Shown one piece after another: positions 6,795 through 15,931 of a stretch of DNA of 64,000 nucleotides; positions within the stretch are counted from its first letter, which is position 1; every line of letters starts with the position of its first letter. The notes beneath the pieces are model-generated. The model made no database searches. It was not told the origin of the DNA and saw only the letters and a list, made by a program, of their open reading frames with translations. This DNA comes from a bacterium (GTDB lineage: Bacteria; Verrucomicrobiota; Verrucomicrobiia; Limisphaerales; RI-55), in the NCBI GenBank assembly GCA_016124235.1, contig WGOC01000003.1, positions 1 to 64,000 of the forward strand, given 5' to 3'. The position numbers and the translations under genes were made by a program.

Positions 6795-7820
6795 ATGGCC
6801 AACGCGGTCGAAACCCCACCCGAGTTGAATCTCGAGAAGATGACCAAACAGCAAAAGCTGGCGGCTCTGCTCGTGATGATGGGACCCCAAAACGCCGCGG
6901 AGTTGCTCAAGGTCATGGAACCGGGCGAAGTAGAAGTGGTCTCGGCGGAAATGACCAAGCTGGGACTCATCAGCCAGGAGGTTCAGCAGGGTATTTTGCA
7001 GGAGTTTTCGGAAGTCGCCGTGCAGGCCAGCACCGCCTTGCGCGGAGGGGTTGATTACACGCGGCACACGCTGGAGCAGGCGCTGGGATTATTCAAAGCG
7101 TCGGATATCGTGGGACGCGTTTCGCCCATGCGCACACCGGTGGCCGCGATGCAGCAGGTCATCGACATGGACGCGCGCAATATCGTGAACCTTGTCAAAG
7201 CCGAGCAACCGCAGACGATCGCGTTGATCATCAGTTACCTCACCGCGGAAAAAGCTTCGCAGGTGCTGGCGATGTTGCGATCGGAAGTTCGTGAGACCGT
7301 CGTGGAGCGGCTGGCATCAATGGCGCCGATTCCGGTTGAAGTCGTGGAAAAAGTCGTCGAAGTGCTGAACCTCAAACTCGGCGGCAAGCAACCACGTGCA
7401 CTCAACCAGACCGGCGGCATCAAGAACGCCGCGGACGTTCTCAACTCGATGGACAAGAACTTGAGCAAGTCGATGCTCATTTCGTTGGAGGAGCGGAATC
7501 CCGAGCTTGGCCAGGCGATTCGCCAGAAGATGTTCACCTTCGAGGACCTGGCCGCCCTCGAACCGACCGCCCTCCAAAAGGTCCTGCGCGAAGTCGACAT
7601 GCGCGATCTTGCGGTGTCGCTCAAGACGGCCAACGAGGTCGTCAAAGTGGCGCTGCTGGGCAGCATTTCCAAACGCGCGGCGGAAACCGTGAAGGAAGAA
7701 ATCGCCTTCATGGGGCCGCTCAAGTTGAAGGACATCGAGGCCGCCCAACAACGCATCATCGAGGTCGTGCGCCGCCTCGAAAGCGAAGGCGAAATCGAAA
7801 CTGGCGGGGAGAGTTCATGA
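6795..7820 (+). CDS. fliG: Flagellar motor switch protein FliG
   Basis: The 341-residue switch component links the FliF ring to FliM and carries the torque-generating C-terminal domain. Visible are the N-terminal KLAALLVMMGPQNAAELLK, the middle-domain motif EQPQTIALIISYL (EHPQTIA in many species, here with Gln for His) and the C-terminal charged helices around KMFTFEDLAAL and RDLAVSLK. Its stop overlaps the fliH start by four bases, suggesting translational coupling. Confidence 0.96.
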   Translation: MANAVETPPELNLEKMTKQQKLAALLVMMGPQNAAELLKVMEPGEVEVVSAEMTKLGLISQEVQQGILQEFSEVAVQASTALRGGVDYTRHTLEQALGLFKASDIVGRVSPMRTPVAAMQQVIDMDARNIVNLVKAEQPQTIALIISYLTAEKASQVLAMLRSEVRETVVERLASMAPIPVEVVEKVVEVLNLKLGGKQPRALNQTGGIKNAADVLNSMDKNLSKSMLISLEERNPELGQAIRQKMFTFEDLAALEPTALQKVLREVDMRDLAVSLKTANEVVKVALLGSISKRAAETVKEEIAFMGPLKLKDIEAAQQRIIEVVRRLESEGEIETGGESS

Positions 7821-8410
7821 TCATGACGCCGATTCGCCATCAATTGAAATTCTCGCGAACGCCGGCCAAGTTACGGCATCGGCCCTTGCCGCCGTTGCAT
7901 GCGGCGTATCGCCGCATGTTCAAGGAACGCGAGGATGAAAGCTTTGAACGAGGTCGCGCCGAGGCCGAGGAGAGTCTGACGGGACAAATCGTTTCGCAGC
8001 GCAACGAAATGCTGCAGCTGCAGGACGGGGTTTTGAAGGCGATCAACGATTCCGTTTCACAGGTTATTCGCGACACCGAGAGCACGGTCATCGAAATCGC
8101 GTTGACGACTGCCGCCCGGCTGGTTTCGGAAATGCCAATCGACCGGGAGATGATCGAAGCAGCGGTGCGCGAAGCACTTGGCCAGGTCGAGGAAACGGCC
8201 AGCGTTCACGTGTTGCTGCATGCGGATGATCTGGCGTTGCTGCGTGCGGGTGGATCCGACCTCGCCAGTGAATCGGGCACCGGCCGGCTGCACCTCGTTT
8301 CCTCCCCGGACGTAACCCGTGGAGGTTGCATCGTGCGCACGCACTTTGGCGACATCGATGCCCAACGCGAAACCAAGTTGGAACAAATGCGCAAAGCCCT
8401 GACCGAATGA
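7817..8410 (+). CDS. fliH: Flagellar assembly protein FliH (ATPase regulator)
   Basis: The 197-residue peripheral stalk protein binds the export ATPase FliI. Residues about 30-60 are charged and coiled-coil (FKEREDESFERGRAEAEE). The C-terminal half (VIEIALTTAARLVSEMPIDREMIEAAVREAL, then a beta-rich DPxxxxRGGCIVRTHFGDIDA end) matches FliH/YscL. The end DAQRETKLEQMRKAL is typical. The start overlaps fliG and the stop overlaps fliI, both by ATGA. Confidence 0.88.
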   Translation: MIMTPIRHQLKFSRTPAKLRHRPLPPLHAAYRRMFKEREDESFERGRAEAEESLTGQIVSQRNEMLQLQDGVLKAINDSVSQVIRDTESTVIEIALTTAARLVSEMPIDREMIEAAVREALGQVEETASVHVLLHADDLALLRAGGSDLASESGTGRLHLVSSPDVTRGGCIVRTHFGDIDAQRETKLEQMRKALTE

Positions 8411-9804
8411 CGCTGAAGCAACCAACCACCGACACTCCGGCCAATCGTCTGCAGCATTTGCTGGGACGGGCGAAGGAAGCGCGTGTGCTCCAAAACAAGG
8501 GGCGCGTCGTCCAATTGATCGGCCTGGTCATCGAGTCCGAGGGGCCGCTCGCTGCGATGGGTGAAGTCTGTCGGATCGAATCAGCCCGGCACGACGAAAG
8601 TACGTTGGCCGAGGTGGTGGGGTTTCGGAATCATCATCTTTTGCTGATGCCGCTGGGCGAAGTTCACGGCATCCATCCCGGCAGTGAAGTGATTGCCACG
8701 GGCAAGAGTTTGCGCGTGCCGGTCGGCGACGAATTGAAGGGGCGGATCATCAACGGCCTGGGCCAACCGCTCGACAGCGGCGGACCCATCATCTGCGCGA
8801 ATCAGGTCGGCCTGAATCTCATGCCGCCGCATCCGCTCAAACGGCAACGCATCCGCCATAACTTTCGCACCGGCATCAAGGCGATCGACACGTTTGTGCC
8901 TTGTGGACGTGGACAGCGGCTCGGCATTTTCGCGGGCAGCGGCGTGGGCAAATCCACTTTGTTGGGCATGATGGCCAGTCAGTCGGAGGCCGATGTGAAC
9001 GTGATTGCGCTCATTGGCGAACGCGGTCGCGAAGTGCGTGAGTTCCTCGAAAAGGACCTGGACGAACGCGGCCGTCAAAAATCGGTTGTCGTCGTGGCCA
9101 CGTCCAACGAGCCAGCGTTGTCGCGTTTGAAAGGCGCGTTTCTGGCCATGTCCATCGCCGAGTATTTTCGGGACGAAGGGCAGAATGTTTTATTGATGAT
9201 GGATTCCGTCACGCGGTTTGCGATGGCTCAACGAGAGATTGGTCTCGCGGTTGGCGAACCGCCGGCGACACGTGGTTACACTCCGTCTGTCTTTTCGCTC
9301 TTACCGCAATTGCTGGAACGCGCCGGCACCGGCGAGAAAGGCGCGATTACGGGGTTGTTCACGGTGTTGGTTGAAGCGGACGACATGAACGACCCCATCG
9401 CGGATGCCGTAAGGTCGATCCTCGACGGGCACATCGTATTGAGCCGTGATCTCGCCACACAGAATCATTATCCCGCAATCGATGTGCTGGGAAGTGTGAG
9501 CCGTTTGAACCGCGATTTGCTGGATGACAAGCAACAGGAATTGGTCGCGCGGGCGCGGGAGGCGATGGCGCTGTATCGGCGAAACCAGGACCTCATCAGC
9601 ATCGGTGCCTACCCGGCCGGCAGCAACGCCGCGATCGACGAAGCGATTCGCCTGCGCGAGCCGTTAAACCGATTTTTGCGTCAGCCCGTCCACGAAGGAT
9701 TGTTGCTCGATCAAAGCTGGTCCGCGATGAGCGAGGCGCTGCAGGACAAGGCCACAACGCCGCCCAAGAAGATTGTTGAAGCCCAGCCGAAACCGAATTC
9801 ATGA
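8407..9804 (+). CDS. fliI: Flagellum-specific ATP synthase FliI
   Basis: The 465-residue cytoplasmic export ATPase is related to the F1 beta subunit. The P-loop GSGVGKST lies near residue 176, followed by IGERGREVREF, the Walker B region NVLLMMDSVTRFAMAQREI and the conserved GEPPATRGYTPSVFSLLPQLLERAG. I chose the ATG at 8407, which overlaps the fliH stop; a longer frame from 8326 merely overlaps fliH. It is followed by fliJ with a four-base overlap, forming the fliHIJ export-ATPase unit. Confidence 0.96.
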   Translation: MTLKQPTTDTPANRLQHLLGRAKEARVLQNKGRVVQLIGLVIESEGPLAAMGEVCRIESARHDESTLAEVVGFRNHHLLLMPLGEVHGIHPGSEVIATGKSLRVPVGDELKGRIINGLGQPLDSGGPIICANQVGLNLMPPHPLKRQRIRHNFRTGIKAIDTFVPCGRGQRLGIFAGSGVGKSTLLGMMASQSEADVNVIALIGERGREVREFLEKDLDERGRQKSVVVVATSNEPALSRLKGAFLAMSIAEYFRDEGQNVLLMMDSVTRFAMAQREIGLAVGEPPATRGYTPSVFSLLPQLLERAGTGEKGAITGLFTVLVEADDMNDPIADAVRSILDGHIVLSRDLATQNHYPAIDVLGSVSRLNRDLLDDKQQELVARAREAMALYRRNQDLISIGAYPAGSNAAIDEAIRLREPLNRFLRQPVHEGLLLDQSWSAMSEALQDKATTPPKKIVEAQPKPNS

Positions 9805-10277
9805 AGCCTTTCCATTTTTCACTGCAAGCCGTGCGGACCTTGCGACAACGCCAGGAACAACAGGCGCTGGAGGCGTTCGCGCGGACGGTGCAGGCCCGGC
9901 AGGCGGCGATCGATCGACAAAAACTCGCCGAACGCGAGCTGAGCGTCGGGCTCGATCAACTGGCCCGCACGCAAACCGACGGGGCGCCGATTTATCGCTT
10001 GAACCAACTGCGGGACCATTGCCGTGGTTTGGAGCAAAAACTCGCGGTCGCGCGAAAGCAATGTGTGAAGGCGCAGGAAGCCGCGAACGCCGCCTGGGAA
10101 ACGTTGCAGGAGGCGCGACAACAATTGGAACTCGTCGACAAATTGTATCAGCGTCGCAGCGAGGAATATGAGCGTGAACTGCGGCAGGAAGAACAGAAGC
10201 AGCTGGATGAAATGTCCAGTCGCCGCTGGATCGGAGCGGTGGGCATGACCCAACCCACGGCGCTGGCGTGGAACTAG
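9801..10277 (+). CDS. fliJ: Flagellar export chaperone/stalk FliJ
   Basis: The 158-residue, almost entirely coiled-coil protein acts as the central stalk of the export ATPase. The N-terminal MKPFHFSLQAVRTLRQRQEQQA is the FliJ family opening, and heptad-like Gln/Ala/Glu/Arg repeats extend to about residue 135. Sequence conservation in this family is low, so the call leans on the start motif, coiled-coil character and position after fliI. Confidence 0.86.
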   Translation: MKPFHFSLQAVRTLRQRQEQQALEAFARTVQARQAAIDRQKLAERELSVGLDQLARTQTDGAPIYRLNQLRDHCRGLEQKLAVARKQCVKAQEAANAAWETLQEARQQLELVDKLYQRRSEEYERELRQEEQKQLDEMSSRRWIGAVGMTQPTALAWN

Positions 10278-10352
10278 ATGAATTTAACTGAACCGGCGTT
10301 GCCGCCGATGAACCGTTAAGCGGTTCAATGCAAATCGTTACTGAATGAATTG

Positions 10353-11291
10353 ATGAAGAAGCTACTCCAGTCCGGATGGTTGATCCCACTTTTGGGAACA
10401 TTGCTGTACCTCGGCACAACCTATTTCCTGCTGGACCCGACTTCACTGAAGATCCCGGCCCGAGCCGCGACGACGGAGGATGAAGCAGCGATTGAAAACT
10501 CCCTGACTGGGACGCCCTGGGATTTTACGTCCCCCGAACTCGATCGGATGATCCGTGAAGTCAAAGAGAAAAGCGAAAAGCTGGCGGCGCGTGAAACGGA
10601 ATTGAACGAATACGCGGCACGCCTTGCCGCCGAGCGGGCAGAACTCAACACGGTTACGCAGCAGGTTTATCAATTGCAGACGGATTTCAACCGCGTGGTG
10701 ACCTACGTGAGCCAAAAGGAGGCGGAGACGTTGAAACGTCAGGCGAAAGTCTTTGCGACGATGACGCCTTCGGATGCCGCCCGTGTATTGTCCGAAATGA
10801 CGGACGATCAAATCGTGCGGTTGTTGATGTTCATGAGCGAAGAGGAGATGGCCAACATTCTTGCTGTGCTCGCCAAGCCGGGACCGGAAAACGCGCGACG
10901 CGCGGCCGAGTTGTCCGAGCGTTTGCGGTTGTCTGTCGAAGCGCCCCCGGCGGGTAAAAATCAAGCCGCCGCCAAGCCGACGGCCAAGGCCGCGGCGACC
11001 GCGGTCTCACCGATGGAACAATTGGCCCAGCTCAATCGCTCGGCCGCCCCGGGGCAACCCGCCGATTTCAAGAAGCTGGCCCGCGGCTACGCCGCCTTGC
11101 CACCCGCGCAGGCAGTCAGCATTCTCAAGACGCTTCAGGACGAACAAATGGCCGCCATTTTGGCGGAATTCACGGAGGAGCAAACCGCGCCCTTCCTGGT
11201 CGAGTTGGCGAAGACCAACCCGGGAGGGCCGCAGCGGGCGGCTCGCGTGCACGAGCTGCTGCTGCAAAAGCTCAACTCAGGACATTCCTGA
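10353..11291 (+). CDS. MotE-like protein with two MgtE_N-like helical repeats
   Basis: The 312-residue protein has an N-terminal membrane anchor (residues ~5-25), a coiled coil (~75-130) and a C-terminal helical repeat around KVFATMTPSDAARVLSEM and DDQIVRLLMFMSEEEMANIL. This is the MgtE intracellular N-like architecture of MotE, a periplasmic stator/flagellar chaperone. A second similar repeat occurs after an Ala/Pro linker (GYAALPPAQAVSILKTL then DEQMAAILAEF), which makes it longer than usual. An ATG at 10353 is preferred over the TTG just before it. It sits between fliJ and fliK, a common MotE location. Confidence 0.75.
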   Translation: MKKLLQSGWLIPLLGTLLYLGTTYFLLDPTSLKIPARAATTEDEAAIENSLTGTPWDFTSPELDRMIREVKEKSEKLAARETELNEYAARLAAERAELNTVTQQVYQLQTDFNRVVTYVSQKEAETLKRQAKVFATMTPSDAARVLSEMTDDQIVRLLMFMSEEEMANILAVLAKPGPENARRAAELSERLRLSVEAPPAGKNQAAAKPTAKAAATAVSPMEQLAQLNRSAAPGQPADFKKLARGYAALPPAQAVSILKTLQDEQMAAILAEFTEEQTAPFLVELAKTNPGGPQRAARVHELLLQKLNSGHS

Positions 11292-11301
11292 TTTCGTAAC
11301 C

Positions 11302-13197
11302 ATGCAGACAACGAGAGTGTCCACCGCCGCCTTTCCGGGTGCGGCAGGTGCGGATGATTCCACCCCGGCTTCCACCGCCCAAACGGGCCAGAACTCCACC
11401 GCTGATTTTGAGCAGATCATGCAGCAATCAGCCGGCGGCCAACCGCAACGATCCCCCAACCAGGCTTCCGCAAGCCGCGCCTCGACCCAGTCCAATCCGG
11501 CGAACGCAGAGAGCGACGTGGCAGGCGATGGCAATGCCGGCCGATCAGCATCGGAAACGCGCGCGCGAAATCTGCCGAACGCAACCGGCGGCGGAAACAA
11601 TGCCGACGAGCAGTCAGCGAACGCGAATCTTCCGGGAAATGGCGCAACCGGCTCCGTCTTGGCGAGCGAGCTGATCGGCACGGGCGCCGAGATTCCGGCG
11701 GCCGTCGATCAGGCGACCGACGCGGACCCATCGGCTGAAGCCAACGACAAAGGCCAACCAACAGATACCGTGCAAAAGGCGGTGGCGGCCGGACTCGCCG
11801 TGCTGGGTGCCGTCATCAATGTCGAACCGCAGCCGGCGGCTCCCGTTCGGGGTGGGGGAGACGTGCCGAGCCAGGAAACCAATCCCGGAAAGATTGCCCC
11901 GGATGCGAATCCAGTGCCGCCGACTCGCGTGGCGGCCGATGGGACAAATTTGGCGCGCGCGAGCCAGGTACCCATACAAGCCGCCCGGATGGTGGATCCG
12001 TCGCTCGTTCGGCAGATTATTCCGCCGGTTCAGATCCCGGTCGAACATATTGACCCAGCTCAAGCCGGTGGGCAGCCCTTGACCCAGACGGCGGAAACCA
12101 ATTCCACCCAGCCGGCCGCACCCGACGCAAAATCCTCCGCAACTGACGCGCCGACTCATCCGCCTGATCGCAAAACGATTCAGGCTCCCACGCACGAAAC
12201 ACGGCCGGTTCGTCATGAAACGGCGCCGAAATCGCAGCAAATCGATCAATCCACCGCCGGGGCGAACGCGCAGCAGGCCGACCGGCAAGGCCGGCGCGGA
12301 GCGGAAGGGGACGTTTTGCGGGGCATTGATTTCGCGCGGTTCCAGAATCTGGCGGAGGACGCGGCGGCGTCCGTTTCCCCCGCGCTCTTGCGGCGTGCGC
12401 AGCCACAACCCTTCACTGGCATTGGCGCTGCTAAAATGGATTCCAGAATGGATAAAGGCCTCGAACAGAATCAATTTGCCGGTTCAACCGAGCAGAAAAT
12501 GCCGGCCGGCAACCGTGAAGTCACCGGTCGTGACCTCGAGGCCGGAATTGCGCGCGTCGGCGAAGATGCCGCTCGCGAGTCCGCGGAAGGCGCTGGCGAT
12601 CGCACTGCCAAGCTATTTGGCGCAGCGGGCGAAACCATGCCGGCGACTGCCCTGGGAACGACACGGACGATTACCGTGAACTCCGCCGACGGTCTAAATG
12701 CGATCGCGCCGGCCCGAACGGCCGAGCAGCTGTTGCAGAACATCACGCGCGAGGTCGTGCAGTTCAAACATTTCAATGCCGAGTCGATGGCGGTAGTGCT
12801 CAAGCCGGATGCGAACACGGAAATCTTCCTGCACATGGTTTCGCGCAACGGGCAGATCGAGATTCAGGCGCGTTTTGACCGGGGCGATTTCAATTCTCTG
12901 AACGGTCAATGGGCACAGCTCCAACACACACTTTCACAGCAGGGCGTCCGTCTGAGCGGATTGCAGGACGGATTCAATCAAGCCCCCGGTCAACAAACCG
13001 CCGGGGGGTCGGGGTGGGGCCATGGACAAATGAACCAGCAACAGCAACACCGCGAACAGCCCGGCGGCAACGGCGAACCCACACCGGCGGCGTTTGACGA
13101 TTTGTTGTTGGCGGGGCCGGCCCGGGAAACGGTCAAGCGCATGGGCCTCTCCCGTCGTCCTTCTTCCACACGCTCGGCACTCGAAGCCTGGGCCTGA
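11302..13197 (+). CDS. fliK: Flagellar hook-length control protein FliK
   Basis: The 631-residue protein is exported to measure hook length and switch export specificity. Most of it is low-complexity (Ala, Pro, Gln, Thr, Asn), as usual for the FliK ruler. The C-terminal conserved domain lies about residues 490-560: MAVVLKPDANTEIFLHM followed by FNSLNGQWAQLQHTLSQQGVRLSGL, the substrate-switch domain. The ATG at 11302 is chosen; an open frame extends back to 10861 inside the upstream gene. It is followed by flgD, the hook cap gene. Confidence 0.88.
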   Translation: MQTTRVSTAAFPGAAGADDSTPASTAQTGQNSTADFEQIMQQSAGGQPQRSPNQASASRASTQSNPANAESDVAGDGNAGRSASETRARNLPNATGGGNNADEQSANANLPGNGATGSVLASELIGTGAEIPAAVDQATDADPSAEANDKGQPTDTVQKAVAAGLAVLGAVINVEPQPAAPVRGGGDVPSQETNPGKIAPDANPVPPTRVAADGTNLARASQVPIQAARMVDPSLVRQIIPPVQIPVEHIDPAQAGGQPLTQTAETNSTQPAAPDAKSSATDAPTHPPDRKTIQAPTHETRPVRHETAPKSQQIDQSTAGANAQQADRQGRRGAEGDVLRGIDFARFQNLAEDAAASVSPALLRRAQPQPFTGIGAAKMDSRMDKGLEQNQFAGSTEQKMPAGNREVTGRDLEAGIARVGEDAARESAEGAGDRTAKLFGAAGETMPATALGTTRTITVNSADGLNAIAPARTAEQLLQNITREVVQFKHFNAESMAVVLKPDANTEIFLHMVSRNGQIEIQARFDRGDFNSLNGQWAQLQHTLSQQGVRLSGLQDGFNQAPGQQTAGGSGWGHGQMNQQQQHREQPGGNGEPTPAAFDDLLLAGPARETVKRMGLSRRPSSTRSALEAWA

Positions 13198-13216
13198 ACA
13201 CTTAACACCTTTCCGC

Positions 13217-13786
13217 ATGGCTACTGATTCCATTTCCGCCACCACAAACGCCAAAGATTTGTCCAATCTTAACCAACAGAGTCGCATGCCGGTCACGACG
13301 TTGGATCAAAACGACTTCCTGAAATTGCTGGTCACCCAGATGACCACGCAGGACCCGATGAAACCGATGGATGACCTGAGCTCGTTCTCGCAGTTGGCGA
13401 GCTTCAGCGCGCTGGAGCAGAACAAGGCCACGCAGTCGAGCATGGCGATGCTCCAGGCCAATTCGATGATCGGTGAATACGTGACGGTGACTGACCAGCA
13501 GGGCAACACGACCGTTGGTCAGGTTTCGCAGGTGCAAATGATCGATAGCAAACCCACGCTGATCATTGGCGGCCAGCGGTACAACATCGACCAGGTGACC
13601 GCCGTTTCAATTTCGCCGTACGAATTGGCCAACAACCCGCCAACCAGTTCGTCAGTGCCGGGTGATTCCGGCAGCACGCCGACGACGCCGCAACTGGGTG
13701 CGCCGCCCACGTTGGGCGAACCGATAACCGGCTCGGTGCCGACGCTCGATAATTCGGCCATCCTCGGAAACGTCCCGACCCTTTGA
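13217..13786 (+). CDS. flgD: Flagellar hook-cap protein FlgD
   Basis: The 189-residue scaffold caps the growing hook. The conserved N-terminal domain includes LDQNDFLKLLVTQMTTQDPMKPMDD and SFSQLASFSALEQN, the strongest FlgD signature. The C-terminal part is short, lacks a clear FlgD Ig/tudor module and ends in a Pro/Thr/Ser-rich tail. The ATG at 13217 is chosen. It is followed after 56 bases by flgE. Confidence 0.94.
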   Translation: MATDSISATTNAKDLSNLNQQSRMPVTTLDQNDFLKLLVTQMTTQDPMKPMDDLSSFSQLASFSALEQNKATQSSMAMLQANSMIGEYVTVTDQQGNTTVGQVSQVQMIDSKPTLIIGGQRYNIDQVTAVSISPYELANNPPTSSSVPGDSGSTPTTPQLGAPPTLGEPITGSVPTLDNSAILGNVPTL

Positions 13787-13842
13787 ACAGCACGGACTGC
13801 TGACCCGTAAACGAAAATACAGACAACTCAACTGAACAACAC

Positions 13843-14718
13843 ATGATACGTTCTCTAACCTCAGGCATCAGCGGAATGCAGCAGTTCCAGCAGGAACTTG
13901 ACGTCATTGGTAACAACATCTCGAACGTGAACACGACCGGGTTCAAATCCGCGCGTGTGGATTTCGAGGATTCCTTCAGCCAGACGATGCAGGCAGCCGC
14001 GCCCGGCACCGGCAACAGCAGCGGCGTCGCCGGCATGCAGGTCGGCTCCGGCGTTTCCACAAGCGCCATTCGCAATCAGTTTACCCAGGGGGCATTGTCG
14101 CGCACGGGTGTGCAGACTGACCTCGGCATTTCGGGTGAAGGATTCTTCATCGTTCGCGATCCAATATCCGGATCCGAGTTTGCCACTCGCGCCGGTGATT
14201 TCCGGATCGATTCGAACGGCTACTTGATCACCAATCAGGGGTTTCGCCTCCAAGGCTACAACAACACTGGTACGACGACTTCGGATTTTTCGACGGTAGG
14301 CGATATCCAGATCAACCAAGGCACGCCGCCGACGGGCGTTACGGTGGATGCCACGTCTGGGATTTCCTCCTATTCCATCGACAACCAGGGTGTCATTTCG
14401 GTCACCACGGGTGATGGCGTGCAGTATTTGCGAGGTCAAGTGTTGCTGCAAAAATTCAACGATCCCCAGATGTTGATGAAGGAAGGTGGCAACCTCTACT
14501 CGGGCATCGCAAATGCCGGTCCCAACAACACGGTCCCGGAACCTCCCGGCACCGGTGGTCTGGGCAGCATTCAGTCCGGCGCGCTCGAACTTTCGAACGT
14601 CGATCTTGCTTCCGAGTTTTCCTCGATGATCACCACGCAACGCGCCTTTCAGGCGAGCGCCCGGGTAATCACGACCAGCGACGAAATCCTCCAGGAACTG
14701 GTCAACCTCAAACGATAA
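13843..14718 (+). CDS. flgE: Flagellar hook protein FlgE (short form)
   Basis: The 291-residue axial protein has the N-terminal hook/rod motif IGNNISNVNTTGFKSARVDFED and the C-terminal paired helix NVDLASEFSSMITTQRAFQASARVITTSDEILQELVNL. The middle GISGEGFFIVRD and ATRAGDFRIDSNGYL are shared by FlgE, FlgF and FlgG. It is shorter than enterobacterial FlgE (about 400 residues), lacking most outer domains. Position right after fliK and flgD argues for hook protein; FlgG or FlgF is the alternative. Confidence 0.85.
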   Translation: MIRSLTSGISGMQQFQQELDVIGNNISNVNTTGFKSARVDFEDSFSQTMQAAAPGTGNSSGVAGMQVGSGVSTSAIRNQFTQGALSRTGVQTDLGISGEGFFIVRDPISGSEFATRAGDFRIDSNGYLITNQGFRLQGYNNTGTTTSDFSTVGDIQINQGTPPTGVTVDATSGISSYSIDNQGVISVTTGDGVQYLRGQVLLQKFNDPQMLMKEGGNLYSGIANAGPNNTVPEPPGTGGLGSIQSGALELSNVDLASEFSSMITTQRAFQASARVITTSDEILQELVNLKR

Positions 14719-14741
14719 TCCTCGACTGAATTCATTCCGCC

Positions 14742-15341
14742 ATGGCTGACGAAAAACCCAAGGACGACAAGAAACAGGAAGCCGCCGCGTCCGGTGGCGG
14801 GATCAAGGCGATGCTGCCGCTCATCATCACGGTGGTGCTCATGCCAGCGTTGGCGTTCGTCATGACCAAGTTTGTGATGATGCCCAAACTGCAGGCCGTT
14901 ATCACAGCCAGCGCTACGACAACCGGTCATGAGGCAGATTCCGGAACCGAAACTCCGAGCAAGGAGTCTGAAAAAGGCGAACACGGATCTTCCAGTAGCA
15001 AAGAAGGGCATGGTGAGACGCCAAAGCCCAGCAATGGCGAAAAAGCGTCGTGGCAGTTGACCAAGGTCATCGTGAATGTCGCCGGTACGCAAGCCACGCG
15101 GTATCTCATGTCGGCTTACACGTTGATCGGCAAAGGCGCCGACTTTAGTTCAACACTGGAAGCCAACACGGATCAGATTCGTGATGTGACATCCAGCGTG
15201 CTCAGTGGCAAGACCATCCAGGATCTGGAGAAGCCCGATTCCCGGGCGATCATCAAGGCCGAACTGATGTCGGCCATCAACACGGCACTCGGCAAGCCGC
15301 TGGTGCAGGAAATTTACATCACCGAGTTCGCGATCCAGTAA
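14742..15341 (+). CDS. fliL: Flagellar basal body-associated protein FliL
   Basis: The 199-residue inner-membrane protein surrounds the stators. A Lys/Asp-rich cytoplasmic N-terminus is followed by a membrane segment about residues 25-45, then a Ser/Glu/Lys-rich linker. The periplasmic stomatin-like domain has the ending seen in FliL: DLEKPDSRAIIKAELMSAINTAL then VQEIYITEFAIQ. It is followed by a shorter paralogue. Confidence 0.88.
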   Translation: MADEKPKDDKKQEAAASGGGIKAMLPLIITVVLMPALAFVMTKFVMMPKLQAVITASATTTGHEADSGTETPSKESEKGEHGSSSSKEGHGETPKPSNGEKASWQLTKVIVNVAGTQATRYLMSAYTLIGKGADFSSTLEANTDQIRDVTSSVLSGKTIQDLEKPDSRAIIKAELMSAINTALGKPLVQEIYITEFAIQ

Positions 15342-15347
15342 CCGTTC

Positions 15348-15917
15348 ATGATCCGAAAACTCCATACAGCCGCCGGCGGCACGCATCGAGCGCCACTATT
15401 TCAGTGGGGCCTTGCGGTGTTGGTCGTCGGTGCCGGATTGGGGTTTGGAACGCAACTACTGGGTAAGATCACTCCGGCGCACTCCACAGAGCATGTGGTG
15501 AGTGCTCGTTTTGTGAAGGACCGGAACAGTTCGATTAGAAACGTCAGCAACATCGCTCCGACACCTGCGAATGAGCCCGTGCACGAGGGGCGAGTGACTG
15601 CGAATGGCGGGTTCGTCGTTCCGTCCTGGATGACCGTCGTTCAGCTGGAGAATCCCGGTCGTTATGTGGGTTACGTAATGGCGAAATACAGTTTGGTGGC
15701 TCGGACCGAGGACGCTCAATGTGAATTGGTGGCGAACGGCGAACGTGTGCGCGATTTGGTGTCAGGCCTGATTCAGCGGAAAGGTTACGAAGGGCTTCGT
15801 AAACCCGGCATGCTATCGAAAGAAGCGCTCAAAGGTGAGATGAAAGCCGCCATCAACGAGGCCTTTGATCAACCGTTGGTCGAGCGCGTTTATATCCCTG
15901 AATTCGTGATTCAATAG
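15348..15917 (+). CDS. Second FliL-like protein
   Basis: The 189-residue protein is paralogous to the preceding FliL. It has one membrane segment about residues 20-38 and a periplasmic domain ending in LKGEMKAAINEAFDQPLVERVYIPEFVIQ, parallel to the FliL end VQEIYITEFAIQ. The rest has diverged strongly. It begins seven bases after the fliL stop, so the two are co-transcribed. It may form a mixed ring around the stator or serve one of the two MotB proteins encoded downstream; both are inferences. Confidence 0.8.
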   Translation: MIRKLHTAAGGTHRAPLFQWGLAVLVVGAGLGFGTQLLGKITPAHSTEHVVSARFVKDRNSSIRNVSNIAPTPANEPVHEGRVTANGGFVVPSWMTVVQLENPGRYVGYVMAKYSLVARTEDAQCELVANGERVRDLVSGLIQRKGYEGLRKPGMLSKEALKGEMKAAINEAFDQPLVERVYIPEFVIQ

Positions 15918-15931
15918 GAGCATTCACCGGC

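Noticed and set aside
10310-10326. GAACCG/CGGTTC hairpin before the motE-like gene
   Set aside because: Six-pair stem with no U-run, inside what looks like one operon; too weak to call a terminator.
13787-13842. Possible second sigma-54 site before flgE
   Set aside because: CAGCACG lacks the invariant GG and the downstream GC is not at the correct ten-base spacing.
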